From positions 1-22,484 of the forward strand of contig CABUOE010000013.1 of the NCBI GenBank assembly GCA_902493155.1: a stretch of DNA of 22,484 bases. Reading direction: 5' to 3'. Below, piece after piece: positions 6,193-12,901 of the stretch (within the stretch, counting starts at the first letter, position 1; each line of letters begins with the position of its first letter). The notes below the pieces were generated by a model. It saw nothing but the letters and a program-made list of their open reading frames with translations. It ran no database searches and was not told where the DNA came from. The DNA comes from an uncultured Eubacteriales bacterium. Lineage in GTDB: Bacteria; Bacillota; Clostridia; Oscillospirales; Ruminococcaceae. The position numbers and the translations under genes were made by a program.

Positions 6193-7587
6193 ATGAAGAA
6201 ATTAGCCGCTTTACTCACCGCTGCAGTGGTGTTTGCGTGTTCTTTTGCATCCAGCGTTTTTGCTGAACCCAGCCCTGATCCGGGAATCGACACTTCCGCT
6301 TCCAGCGATCAGAATACTTCGCCCTCTTCCCCGGACTTGGGCTTTGAGGTCAACAGCGAGGCGGTCTATCTCGTCAGTTACGACTCCGGCACCGTTCTCT
6401 ACCAAAAAAACGCCGATAAAAAGATGTACCCCGCTTCGCTGACGAAAATCATGACGGCAATCATCGCCATCGAAAACTGTTCCGATCTGGAAACAGTGGT
6501 GACGGCCCCCAGCTATATTTTCGACGACCTGTTTCAGCTTAACGTCTCCAACGCCGACATCCGCCACGGAGAGGAAATCCGGATGATCGACCTGCTCTAC
6601 GCTTTGATGCTCCGCTCCGCCTGTGAAGGCGCCAGCATCATCGCCGACTATGTGGGCGGCGGCAGCATTGACAACTTCGTCCAGATGATGAATGAGAAAG
6701 CGAAGGCGCTGGGCTGTACCAATACGAATTTTACAAATCCCCACGGTCTCCACGATGACAACCAATACACCACGGCAGCGGATATGTATAAAATCACGAA
6801 ATACGCGCTGGACAATCTGCCCATCTTCAAGGAAATCGCCTGCTCCAACAGCTATGTCATGCCCGCCACCAACAAGCACTCTTCGGAGCGCACCATCTAC
6901 CACACCAACACCATGATGGACGAACGCCGGGCGGGCAAATACTATTACGCCCCCATCAAAGGCATCAAAACCGGCACCACCGACGAAAGCGGCCGAAACC
7001 TGGTGTCCATGGCCTCCCAGGATGCTTACACCTATATTTTGGTCACCATGGGCGCCCCTATGTATTACGACAACGGCGATACCATTTCGGACAATCTCTC
7101 CTTCATAGACGCAAAACAGCTCTACCAGTGGGCCTTCGATAAGTGGTCCATCCAACCGGTGGTCAAACCCACCAGCCCGGAAGGTGAAGTCAAGGTCCGC
7201 CTGGCTAAAGATAAAGACGTAGTGCAGGTTTTTCCGGAAAAGGAAATTCAGAAGCTTCTCCGAAAGGACATTGACATCTCTTCCCTGCAAAAAATCAAAA
7301 CCTTGGAAGAAAGCGTTGACGCGCCGGTCAAAAAAGGCGATGTCCTGGGCTCCATGGAAGTAAAACTCGCCGACGAAACACTGGCAACCGTAAATCTGGT
7401 GGCGGGCGAAGACCTGGACAGAAGCATTTGGCTCTTTATTCTCGACTGCATCAAAAAAGTCTTCACCTCTATCTGGTTCAAGCTGGCAGTGGTCATCATT
7501 ATTATCTTGATCGCTCTGTATATCGCCTACACCGTTATGTACAACAAGCGCAAACGCCGCAGAAAACGCCGCGCCAGAAGATTTTAA
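6193..7587 (+). CDS. D-alanyl-D-alanine carboxypeptidase (PBP5-like, membrane anchored)
   Basis: A 464-aa peptidase S11 family protein that trims peptidoglycan stem peptides outside the membrane. It has an N-terminal signal peptide (cut expected after SSVFA, about residue 24), a Ser/Pro-rich linker, then the catalytic domain. The SxxK motif is SLTK with nucleophile Ser82, and the KTG motif is at 259-261 in GIKTGTTDESGRN. At the SxN position the sequence is SAC (142-144), so the usual Asn is replaced by Cys. A C-terminal beta domain is followed by a transmembrane helix (around LAVVIIIILIALYIAYTVMY) and a very basic tail (KRKRRRKRRARRF). A true C-terminal helix, not an amphipathic tail, is less common in this family. 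Start ATG 6193 has an excellent AGGAGG seven bases upstream. It is a single-gene unit ended by a terminator. Confidence 0.92.
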   Translation: MKKLAALLTAAVVFACSFASSVFAEPSPDPGIDTSASSDQNTSPSSPDLGFEVNSEAVYLVSYDSGTVLYQKNADKKMYPASLTKIMTAIIAIENCSDLETVVTAPSYIFDDLFQLNVSNADIRHGEEIRMIDLLYALMLRSACEGASIIADYVGGGSIDNFVQMMNEKAKALGCTNTNFTNPHGLHDDNQYTTAADMYKITKYALDNLPIFKEIACSNSYVMPATNKHSSERTIYHTNTMMDERRAGKYYYAPIKGIKTGTTDESGRNLVSMASQDAYTYILVTMGAPMYYDNGDTISDNLSFIDAKQLYQWAFDKWSIQPVVKPTSPEGEVKVRLAKDKDVVQVFPEKEIQKLLRKDIDISSLQKIKTLEESVDAPVKKGDVLGSMEVKLADETLATVNLVAGEDLDRSIWLFILDCIKKVFTSIWFKLAVVIIIILIALYIAYTVMYNKRKRRRKRRARRF

Positions 7588-7591
7588 AGAC

Positions 7592-7627
7592 AAAACCGGA
7601 GCAGGGCTTCCTGTTCCGGTTTTTCGT
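7592..7627 (+). terminator. rho-independent terminator after the carboxypeptidase gene
   Basis: AAAACCGGAGCAGG pairs with CCTGTTCCGGTTTT around a GCTT loop with one internal mismatch, followed by TTCG and a second T-rich run. Confidence 0.85.
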
Positions 7628-7720
7628 TTTTTGTCTTGTTCTTTTATTGCGGCAGATATTTCCTGAAACAAACGAGAGGATAGCGTTCTTTTTTGCAGAC
7701 ACTAAGTTTGCGTTATAACT

Positions 7721-7825
7721 AAATCAAGATGTCCCCCACCTCTAAAGGCGGCGGGTTTCACTTGATTTTTTCGGCGGGAGCAGAGTCTCCCGCCGAAAAC
7801 GTTGAATAACGGAGCTGCGCTCCTT
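7721..7825. repeat. cluster of three hairpins in the gap before the 55-aa gene
   Basis: Three inverted repeats follow each other. AAATCAAG (7721-7728) pairs with CTTGATTT (7761-7768) around an inner imperfect hairpin CCCCCACCT/AGGCGGCGGG. TTTTCGGCGGGA (7768-7779) pairs perfectly over 12 bases with TCCCGCCGAAAA (7788-7799). AATAACGGAGC pairs with GCTCCTTATT around TGC (7805-7825). The T-runs beside the second hairpin could terminate transcription from either side. The first hairpin resembles the right-end hairpins of IS200/IS605-type elements, but no transposase remnant is seen. The rest of the 281-base gap (7588-7868) holds only the preceding terminator. Confidence 0.55.
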
Positions 7826-7868
7826 ATTGAAACGCAAATTCAGTTCCAGTCAGAAGAAAGGAAATACA

Positions 7869-8036
7869 ATGAGAGGTACTTTGGATCAGCATCTCTGCCT
7901 GACCGACCTGTTGGATCAGGATTTGACCAGCTACGAATATTTCCACTCCCTTCCCCGGGAAATCCAGCAAAAAATCATCCGAGAAGACATCGGCTCTTTT
8001 GAAGAAATGCAGGATTTTGTAGCGGGCCTTCGATAA
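7869..8036 (+). CDS. small acidic hypothetical protein, 55 aa
   Basis: The start is taken at ATG 7869 (MRGTLDQHL), with AAAGGA eight bases upstream. The frame is open further upstream, but that start has no such site. The product is soluble and rich in Leu, Asp and Glu. Its core (YEYFHSLPREIQQKIIREDI, then GSFEEMQDFV) resembles the minus-strand 56-aa protein at 8832-9002 (EYFESLP...I...EQLQ) in both motif and length, so the two are probably homologs. No named domain is recognised. A bidirectional terminator follows four bases after the stop. Confidence 0.8.
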   Translation: MRGTLDQHLCLTDLLDQDLTSYEYFHSLPREIQQKIIREDIGSFEEMQDFVAGLR

Positions 8037-8039
8037 AAA

Positions 8040-8080
8040 CAGCCGCCGGATATTTCCCCGGCGGCTGCTTCCTATTTTTC
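8040..8080. terminator. bidirectional rho-independent terminator
   Basis: A 10-bp perfect stem CAGCCGCCGG (8040-8049) / CCGGCGGCTG (8058-8067) has CTTCCTATTTTTC on the + side and TTTTTATCG on the minus side. It serves both the 55-aa gene and the converging lipoprotein gene. Confidence 0.88.
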
Positions 8081-8086
8081 GAGGTG

Positions 8087-8581
8087 TTATTCCTGGGAAA
8101 AACCGGCTTCTTCGGGGAAAGAATAGGTAAGTGTGAGCTTGTCACCGATGTTCTCCCTACCGTGCATATATGTCAGCTGTACAAGCAGGTCCTCCGTCCT
8201 CCACTGGCAGAAACTTCCAAAAGGGTCGGGCAATTCTTCTCTTTCCCCGTACTTCTCGGTCAGGACTTCCACTAAACTGTCATAGTTTTCTCCGGTGGCG
8301 TCGTCGAATACGCAGTAAATTTTGTTGAGAGCGTCTTCCACGCCAAAAAAGTAAGTAATATATTGGCACGGCAGATTGAAAACCGTCACGTCAAAATAAA
8401 GCCGAGCATTGTAAGCGGCAACTGCTTTGCCCTTCTCCTCCCGTTTACCTTCTACCGCGTACACCTGGGAGGACGTCATCCCCATGCTGACTCCCCGCAA
8501 CACTTCTTCCGAATTGGAACAAGAGGCAAGCTGCGCACAGATCATGACAAGAGGAAGCAAAATTTTAATGATTTTTTTCAA
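8087..8581 (-). CDS. putative lipoprotein with SmpA/OmlA-like motif, 164 aa
   Basis: An exported protein with a short basic N-terminus (KKIIK), a hydrophobic stretch, and a lipobox LASC. Cleavage before Cys21 would leave a lipidated cysteine at the outer face of the membrane. After that, RGVSMGMTSSQVYAVEGK resembles the GMTxxQV motif of SmpA/OmlA/BamE-type and related lipoproteins. The rest is a mixed alpha/beta domain ending in Phe/Glu-rich sequence. The start codon is TTG at 8581, chosen because GGAG lies eight bases upstream and the signal peptide begins right there; no ATG is suitable. Function unknown. It sits between the two related small proteins and probably has its own promoter. Confidence 0.78.
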   Translation of the reverse strand: MKKIIKILLPLVMICAQLASCSNSEEVLRGVSMGMTSSQVYAVEGKREEKGKAVAAYNARLYFDVTVFNLPCQYITYFFGVEDALNKIYCVFDDATGENYDSLVEVLTEKYGEREELPDPFGSFCQWRTEDLLVQLTYMHGRENIGDKLTLTYSFPEEAGFSQE

Positions 8582-8611
8582 TTCAATCGCTCCATTTTAT
8601 TATTTTAATTT

Positions 8612-8620
8612 ATTATACCA
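8612..8620 (-). promoter_or_regulatory. extended -10 promoter of the lipoprotein gene
   Basis: Minus-strand TGGTATAAT is a perfect TGnTATAAT extended -10. No good -35 is seen 16-18 bases upstream, as is usual for this promoter type. It lies about 30 bases before the TTG start. Confidence 0.55.
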
Positions 8621-8654
8621 TAATTTCATTCTGCAAAGTACAATGAACGGCGCA

Positions 8655-8760
8655 GCCGCAGGGGCGATAGCCCCAAATTATGATAAAATGTTCTCTCAGG
8701 CGTCCAAAGGCTTGCTTTGCAAGGCTTTGGTTCACACCGTGAGGCTATTATACTATAAAA
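8655..8760. repeat. structured intergenic region of unknown role
   Basis: Two clear hairpins are present: GGGGCGATAGCCCC near 8660, and CCAAAGGCTTGC / GCAAGGCTTTGG around a TTT loop (about 8704-8730). The second may be enclosed by CTCA/TGAG and GG/CC pairings. No open frame with a ribosome site covers it on either strand, and no known RNA family is recognised. It lies between the lipoprotein promoter and the terminator of the 56-aa gene. It could be a small RNA, a repeat element, or a remnant. Confidence 0.4.
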
Positions 8761-8788
8761 TCAATTGCTTCTTCAACCACAATCGAAT

Positions 8789-8829
8789 AAATCCGCCTGA
8801 AATCGGCGGATGCCGTTTCAAGCGGATTT
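8789..8829 (-). terminator. rho-independent terminator after the 56-aa gene
   Basis: On the minus strand AAATCCGCTTGAAACGGC pairs with GCCGATTTCAGGCGGATTT over about 18 positions with G-U pairs and one bulge, followed by ATTCG. The T-run is short, so it is moderate as a terminator but striking as a stem. Confidence 0.65.
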
Positions 8830-8831
8830 TA

Positions 8832-9002
8832 TTAAAAATACTGATTTTCTTTGGACGACGACTGGATGGACTCAGCAGCTTTTTGCAGCTGTTCCACCGT
8901 ATAAATCGGGATACGGGCCTCAAGAATCCGATTTTTTACCGCAATGGGGAGCGATTCGAAATACTCCCGCAACTCCGGATTGTTCTCATAAAAAGTTCCC
9001 AT
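8832..9002 (-). CDS. small hypothetical protein, 56 aa
   Basis: ATG 9002 lies five bases after the TAG of the desulfoferrodoxin-like gene, so translation is probably coupled; a G-rich ribosome site (GGGGGTAGGGGAT) is present. It ends at TAA 8834-8832 just before a terminator. The product begins MGTFYENNPE and carries LREYFESLPIAVKNRILEAR followed by a VEQLQKAAESIQ helix. The EYF-SLP core and the spacing to EQLQ match the 55-aa protein at 7869-8036, so I take them as paralogs. No named domain is recognised. It is short enough to be missed by length-limited gene calling. Confidence 0.8.
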   Translation of the reverse strand: MGTFYENNPELREYFESLPIAVKNRILEARIPIYTVEQLQKAAESIQSSSKENQYF

Positions 9003-9007
9003 ATCCC

Positions 9008-9400
9008 CTACCCCCGATAATCCGTTTTCCAGAATCCGTGGAGGTTACAGTATGCGTAGGCGGCCACCGGTTCGTCACTCTCAGTGAGGGCAAAAATCGC
9101 TGCCGGATCACCGGTATGGTGGAGATTTTTCCTCTGGCACCCTTCCTTGGTCTCAAGGTAAACCCAGGTGATGCTGTGTTCCTCGGTCATGGGGTGAAAA
9201 ACGCTTCCCACCTTGACGGTGACGGTATTTCCGTTTACTTCGATGACCGGCAGGTGTTTTTCCGCTGCTCCCTCCGAGGTGTTGGGGGTTAGTTCTTCCA
9301 TGGGTTCTCCGCAGCAGATAATAGCGTCTTTGCCGTCGAAACAGATGACTTCTACCGTATTTTCACAGCCTTTACTTTTCAAAAACTTGGGTTTGTTCAT
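9008..9400 (-). CDS. dfx: desulfoferrodoxin-like superoxide reductase, 130 aa
   Basis: Superoxide reductases reduce superoxide to hydrogen peroxide without making oxygen, a typical defence of anaerobes. The catalytic iron centre is complete: His49 (in EKHLP), His69 and His75 (FHPMTEEH), Cys118 and His121 (YCNLHGFW), with Lys48 before the first His. The N-terminal desulforedoxin-like domain is present, but its FeCys4 site is incomplete. Cys12, Cys29 and Cys30 remain, while the position of the first cysteine is Ser9. The protein is therefore between class I and class II in form. ATG 9400 has a GGGGA site upstream. It forms a two-gene unit with the 56-aa protein and lies downstream of the cysK terminator. 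Confidence 0.92.
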   Translation of the reverse strand: MNKPKFLKSKGCENTVEVICFDGKDAIICCGEPMEELTPNTSEGAAEKHLPVIEVNGNTVTVKVGSVFHPMTEEHSITWVYLETKEGCQRKNLHHTGDPAAIFALTESDEPVAAYAYCNLHGFWKTDYRG

Positions 9401-9483
9401 GGCTCATTCCCCTTTTTTCAGAATTTACCCCTAGTATCTCCGAAAAAATGGTGGTTATGAATAAAAAATACCGATATTGGAAA

Positions 9484-9513
9484 GACCCGACGCAAAAGCA
9501 TTTGCATCGGGTC
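9484..9513 (-). terminator. rho-independent terminator after cysK
   Basis: Minus-strand GACCCGATGCAAA / TTTGCGTCGGGTC with one G-U-type position and a TGCT loop, followed by TTTCC. The T-run is short. It lies five bases after the cysK stop codon. Confidence 0.75.
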
Positions 9514-9518
9514 GAATC

Positions 9519-10448
9519 TTATTTTTCAAAAAGAGGAGTGCTGAAATACCGCTCTCCTGTGTCGGGCAGAATGGTCACCACCGTTTTGCCGGCCCCCAAT
9601 TTCCGCGCCAACTTTAAAGCGGCCGCCACATTGGAACCGCTGGAAATGCCGCAGATCAGCCCCTCTTTAGAGGCCAGTTCTCTGGCGGTGCCCAAGGCTT
9701 CTTCGTCAGTGATAATGCAGACTTCACTGTAGATACCAGTGTTTAAGTTTTCGGGAATGAGGCCGTCGCCAATGCCCATCTGCAAATGGGTGCCGATGCT
9801 TCCGCCGGACAGGATTGCCGCGTTCTCCGGCTCTACCGCCCAAATTTCGATGGAAGGAAACCTCTGCTGCAGCGTTTCTCCGATGCCGGAAATGGTTCCG
9901 CCGGTTCCGACTCCGGAACAAAATCCGTCGATCGGTCCGGAAAAGTCCTCTAAAATTTCCAACGCTGTGTGGTTTCTGTGTACCGCGGGATTATCGGGAT
10001 TTGTAAACTGCTGGGGAATAAAAACGTTTGGATTCTCTTTGGCCATTCGCATGGCAGTGTTCATGCATTCTTCGATACAGGCCCCTATATCTCCGTCGTC
10101 GTGGATGAGCACCACCTCGGCGCCATATTGGGTCACCAATTTACGCCGCTCTTCGCTGACAGAATCCGGCATGATGATACATACGCGATATCCCCTCACC
10201 GCCCCAACCAGAGCGATTCCAATACCCTGATTACCGCTTGTAGGCTCTACAATCAGCGTGTCGGGGCCAATGAGCCCTTTCTTCTCCGCCTCACTTACCA
10301 TGTTGAAGGCGGTGCGGGTCTTGATGGAACCGCCAATATTTACTGCCTCGTATTTCACAAGAATTTGGGCGTCCTCGGGTCCGGTCAGATGGTTGAGCCG
10401 GATCAGCGGGGTGTGCCCGATAGCTTCCAGAATATTGTCATAAACCAA
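9519..10448 (-). CDS. cysK: cysteine synthase family PLP enzyme
   Basis: A 309-aa fold-type II PLP enzyme, probably making cysteine from O-acetylserine and sulfide in the cytosol. The PLP lysine is Lys43 in NIGGSIKTR; typical CysK has PGGSVKDR here. The substrate loop is PTSGNQG (69-75), where most CysK proteins have TSGNTG. The phosphate-binding loop GTGGTISG is at 181-188 and the C-terminal GISSGSN at 267-273. Length is normal. Because two substrate-side motifs differ, the donor could instead be O-phosphoserine or another activated amino acid. ATG 10448 has an AAAGGAGG site. A TATAAT hexamer (10491-10486) lies upstream, but no convincing -35. Confidence 0.88.
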   Translation of the reverse strand: MVYDNILEAIGHTPLIRLNHLTGPEDAQILVKYEAVNIGGSIKTRTAFNMVSEAEKKGLIGPDTLIVEPTSGNQGIGIALVGAVRGYRVCIIMPDSVSEERRKLVTQYGAEVVLIHDDGDIGACIEECMNTAMRMAKENPNVFIPQQFTNPDNPAVHRNHTALEILEDFSGPIDGFCSGVGTGGTISGIGETLQQRFPSIEIWAVEPENAAILSGGSIGTHLQMGIGDGLIPENLNTGIYSEVCIITDEEALGTARELASKEGLICGISSGSNVAAALKLARKLGAGKTVVTILPDTGERYFSTPLFEK

Positions 10449-10550
10449 GGAAAGTTCCTCCTTTGTGATATAGCTATTCTATTTTATTATAAAAGGAGGG
10501 AAACTGCAAGGGAATTTTACAAAGTTACCCACCTCTAGCCTCTTTTTCCA

Positions 10551-11075
10551 TCATATGCCATAAGTATGGGTAACGGGATCCAAAAACAATTCCAGCTGAG
10601 GCGGAAAAAAGGTAAACAGAATGAAAGCGACGATGAGGACAAAAAAGAGAAACAACCCTATTAAATCGGTGCGGGCATCGGACGACAGAGGCATTTTTTT
10701 CACAGTGAAAGCAAACGCGATAGCGGATCCTATGATAAACGTTCCAATATCCGCCCAGAGAAAGTTCGTTCCGACAATACCAGTATAGGTGTAAAAAAGA
10801 ATCACAATGGCCAGCAATCCCAGCAGCATCGCCACAAATTTCGTAAACACAAATCCGCCTATTTTTCGTCCGATGGCGAAGTATTCCACAATTCCATAGA
10901 GCAGCCCGGGGACAAGCAACAGTTTCAGATGTTCCCAGGTGCTCTCATTGATGGGGGCGATTAACGCCACAGAGGGATTTTTTCCCGACCAGCCGTAAAC
11001 AAAGTGTAAAATCGAGCCAAAAACCAAAACGAACAGGAAGCCAATAAGTTCCCATCGAAACAGAGCTTTTTGCAT
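10551..11075 (-). CDS. DUF6512-like integral membrane protein, 174 aa
   Basis: About five hydrophobic segments span the protein: near 8-28, 50-68, 75-97, 104-124 and 138-160. The first helix is followed by HFVYGWSG, and the signature PINESTWEHLK is on the loop after it, which matches my memory of the DUF6512 family. Function is not known. ATG 11075 is read from a leader with GAGGTATCGGTC upstream. No terminator is seen between it and cysK, so read-through into cysK is possible. Confidence 0.75.
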   Translation of the reverse strand: MQKALFRWELIGFLFVLVFGSILHFVYGWSGKNPSVALIAPINESTWEHLKLLLVPGLLYGIVEYFAIGRKIGGFVFTKFVAMLLGLLAIVILFYTYTGIVGTNFLWADIGTFIIGSAIAFAFTVKKMPLSSDARTDLIGLFLFFVLIVAFILFTFFPPQLELFLDPVTHTYGI

Positions 11076-11214
11076 GACCGATACCTCTCATCACAGTAAT
11101 TCCGGAAGACAGCCGCTTTTTATCGATGGACACGGGAAAGTTTGTTGCTCAAATCCCCGTTTTCAGCCTCATCCGGTAACTGTATTTATATGAGAACAAT
11201 CACAAAAAAAGCAC

Positions 11215-11255
11215 AAAAGCAGGCGATTTTATCAAACCGCCTGCTTTTTATAGGA
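11215..11255 (-). terminator. rho-independent terminator after the 134-aa membrane protein gene
   Basis: AAAAGCAGGCG (11215-11225) pairs perfectly with CGCCTGCTTTT (11238-11248). On the minus strand it is followed by GTGCTTTTTTT, and T-rich sequence exists on the + side too. It closes the gene ending at 11307. The remaining 140 bases up to the DUF6512 start show no other feature. Confidence 0.8.
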
Positions 11256-11306
11256 CATGTTGTTAAGTTCTGTTATAAACTTTAGTTTTAACTGCTTTGT
11301 GAAACC

Positions 11307-11711
11307 TTAAGACTGTTTGTTCTGATAGGCTCCTACTGTATAAAGAATGGGAAGAACCAAGCCTACCAAAGCGCTCCAAATACTGCTGTTTCCGCTGATG
11401 GCGCCGATCAAATCCAGAGCAGCGAACACGATCAATACAATCCCCAATACAAAGCAGGTCTGCGCTTTTTCGGGCTTATCGCAGTTTTTCACACCGAGGA
11501 TACCGGCTACAAGGCCCAGAATGCTGCCGACGATAATCACAATACCGCCCAGGATGACAAGACCTCCTACTCCCGCACTGGCAGTTGCCGCGATTCCGCC
11601 TCCCAGGATTGCAATGAGTCCAGTAATAATGCTGATAGCTGCAAAAATGATGTAGAGAATTCCCACTACTTTGAGCATCATTTTTCCTTTTGGCGCTACG
11701 TTTGGTGTCAT
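11307..11711 (-). CDS. small four-helix membrane protein, 134 aa (paralog 3)
   Basis: The start is placed at ATG 11711 (MTPNVAPKGK) because GAGGAGG lies eight bases upstream. A longer frame to 11831 runs through the promoter and is unlikely. Four hydrophobic segments are seen, the second Gly/Ala-rich (GLIAILGGGIAATASAGVGG). It shares with its two neighbours the N-terminal KG-M-LKVVGILYI block, the GLVAGILG helix motif, a short loop with KPEKAQTCFVLGIVL, and a C-terminal YTVGAYQ. The family name is not certain; it resembles DUF4064-type tetraspan proteins. Function unknown. It has its own near-consensus promoter. Confidence 0.82.
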   Translation of the reverse strand: MTPNVAPKGKMMLKVVGILYIIFAAISIITGLIAILGGGIAATASAGVGGLVILGGIVIIVGSILGLVAGILGVKNCDKPEKAQTCFVLGIVLIVFAALDLIGAISGNSSIWSALVGLVLPILYTVGAYQNKQS

Positions 11712-11768
11712 AAAAATGTCCTCCTCAATATTCGATTTGCCGTTTGAAAAATATTCCGGCTTTCTTAT

Positions 11769-11798
11769 ATTATAAATAGTATAGACATAATTTGTCAA
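11769..11798 (-). promoter_or_regulatory. sigma-A type promoter of the 134-aa membrane protein gene
   Basis: -35 TTGACA (11798-11793), 18-base spacer, -10 TATAAT (11774-11769). Both hexamers are perfect consensus. Confidence 0.78.
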
Positions 11799-11849
11799 TA
11801 ATAAATTATATTTTATGGGTTTTATTTTCATATCTGGCAGAAAAAAGCT

Positions 11850-12359
11850 CTAAAATATTTCATCATCCTGCATTTGCATCAAGTAATCCCGATAGTACCT
11901 GTCATACCGGTAGGCGCCATCAAAATAAGCAGCCGCAAGGCCGAGTGACGGAACAAAAATTAAAACAGAAAAAGCATTTTGAGACATCAGGTTAGAGATC
12001 CCCCATAAAAAAGAGAAGCCGTAATACAACAGAAGTATACCTCCCAAAATGAGGCACACCTTTGCTTTTTTCGGTTCGCGTTCTGCCTGTATTCCAAGGA
12101 TACCCGCTGCCAAACCGACACCGCAAATCAGTCCACACAACAGAAGCATCAAAATGATACTTCCAATCCCTTCCTCCCATAAAGAGAATAACAAAACGGC
12201 CGCTAAACCAAACAGAAAAAGGCCAATGCTGTAGAAGATAATCACAATGACAGACGCCACCTTGAGTGTGTTTCTTCCCTTAAGGATAGGTCCTAGTAGT
12301 TCGGGCGGGATAGCCCGATTTTCGACAAAATTTTCAGTAGGCTTAGTCTCATTCTTCAT
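11850..12359 (-). CDS. small four-helix membrane protein, 169 aa (paralog 2)
   Basis: The start is placed at ATG 12359 (MKNETKPTEN), one base after the TGA of the preceding paralog, so it is translationally coupled. The longer frame overlapping that gene is unlikely. A 30-residue charged N-terminus precedes GRNTLKVASVIVIIFYS, then four hydrophobic segments with GLAAGILG, a loop with EPKKAKVCLILGGILL, and a C-terminal DGAYRYDRYYRDYL followed by an acidic tail. It matches the two neighbours in helix order and loop motif. Function unknown. No terminator separates it from the promoter of the next paralog. Confidence 0.8.
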   Translation of the reverse strand: MKNETKPTENFVENRAIPPELLGPILKGRNTLKVASVIVIIFYSIGLFLFGLAAVLLFSLWEEGIGSIILMLLLCGLICGVGLAAGILGIQAEREPKKAKVCLILGGILLLYYGFSFLWGISNLMSQNAFSVLIFVPSLGLAAAYFDGAYRYDRYYRDYLMQMQDDEIF

Positions 12360-12360
12360 T

Positions 12361-12843
12361 TCATTCCATCTCTTTCTGCTGGCTTCGCAAAAATTCCTGA
12401 TAGTGCTTTTGATATTGATAGGCACCGATGGTGTAAAGCAAACCTAAAATTAACACCGGTGCGGACAATAAAATCAGCATAAGGCTTTCCGACGATTTCC
12501 AAATATACAGACTGACGATAAAGGGCAAGAACGGCAATACCATCAGCACAATACCAAAACGAAAACATGCTTTTCCTTTTTGTGGTTTGGCAGCAGCGAC
12601 AAGTCCCAATATACCTGCAGCGAGTCCTAAATCCACCGTAAGATAAAAAAGAGCTACGATTACAACCATAACAACTATAGTTGGATTTTGAAAATCGCCC
12701 TCAGAAATGACAAAAGGCAAAGTTAGCATATTGAGCAGTTGGGGAATGATTGCCAAACCGCAAAATACGATCAGCAAAATTCCGGTAACTTTCAGCATGG
12801 TCCGTCCCCGCGGTGCGGGTGGCGGTACGGCAAATGACATCAT
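12361..12843 (-). CDS. small four-helix membrane protein, 160 aa (paralog 1)
   Basis: The start is placed at ATG 12843 (MMSFAVPPPA), with GGAGG nine bases upstream; an in-frame TTG six bases earlier is too close to that site. The Pro-rich N-terminus leads into GRTMLKVTGILLIVF, then four hydrophobic segments including GLAAGILGLV, a loop with KPQKGKACFRFGIVL, and a C-terminal YTIGAYQYQKHYQEFLRSQQ. It is first of two coupled genes and has the best promoter in the window. Function unknown; such proteins are often envelope-associated, but nothing in the sequence proves a role. Confidence 0.82.
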   Translation of the reverse strand: MMSFAVPPPAPRGRTMLKVTGILLIVFCGLAIIPQLLNMLTLPFVISEGDFQNPTIVVMVVIVALFYLTVDLGLAAGILGLVAAAKPQKGKACFRFGIVLMVLPFLPFIVSLYIWKSSESLMLILLSAPVLILGLLYTIGAYQYQKHYQEFLRSQQKEME

Positions 12844-12901
12844 AAACAAAATCCTCCAGCAACAAGCTTAGCAAAGAACTTTCGTTTTCTATATTGTTAT
12901 T

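Noticed and set aside
6211..7671. Long minus-strand open frame (486 codons) opposite the carboxypeptidase gene
   Set aside because: It is the antisense of a gene with all its catalytic motifs and has no recognisable domain; the His/Val/Gly-rich composition is typical of a shadow frame.
8427..9020. 197-codon + strand frame across the lipoprotein gene start and the 56-aa gene
   Set aside because: It covers two minus-strand genes, a promoter, hairpins and a terminator; no ribosome site and no coherent protein.
10449..10550. Possible riboswitch or T-box before cysK
   Set aside because: The leader is short and shows no specifier or antiterminator structure; only a -10 hexamer and a ribosome site are seen.
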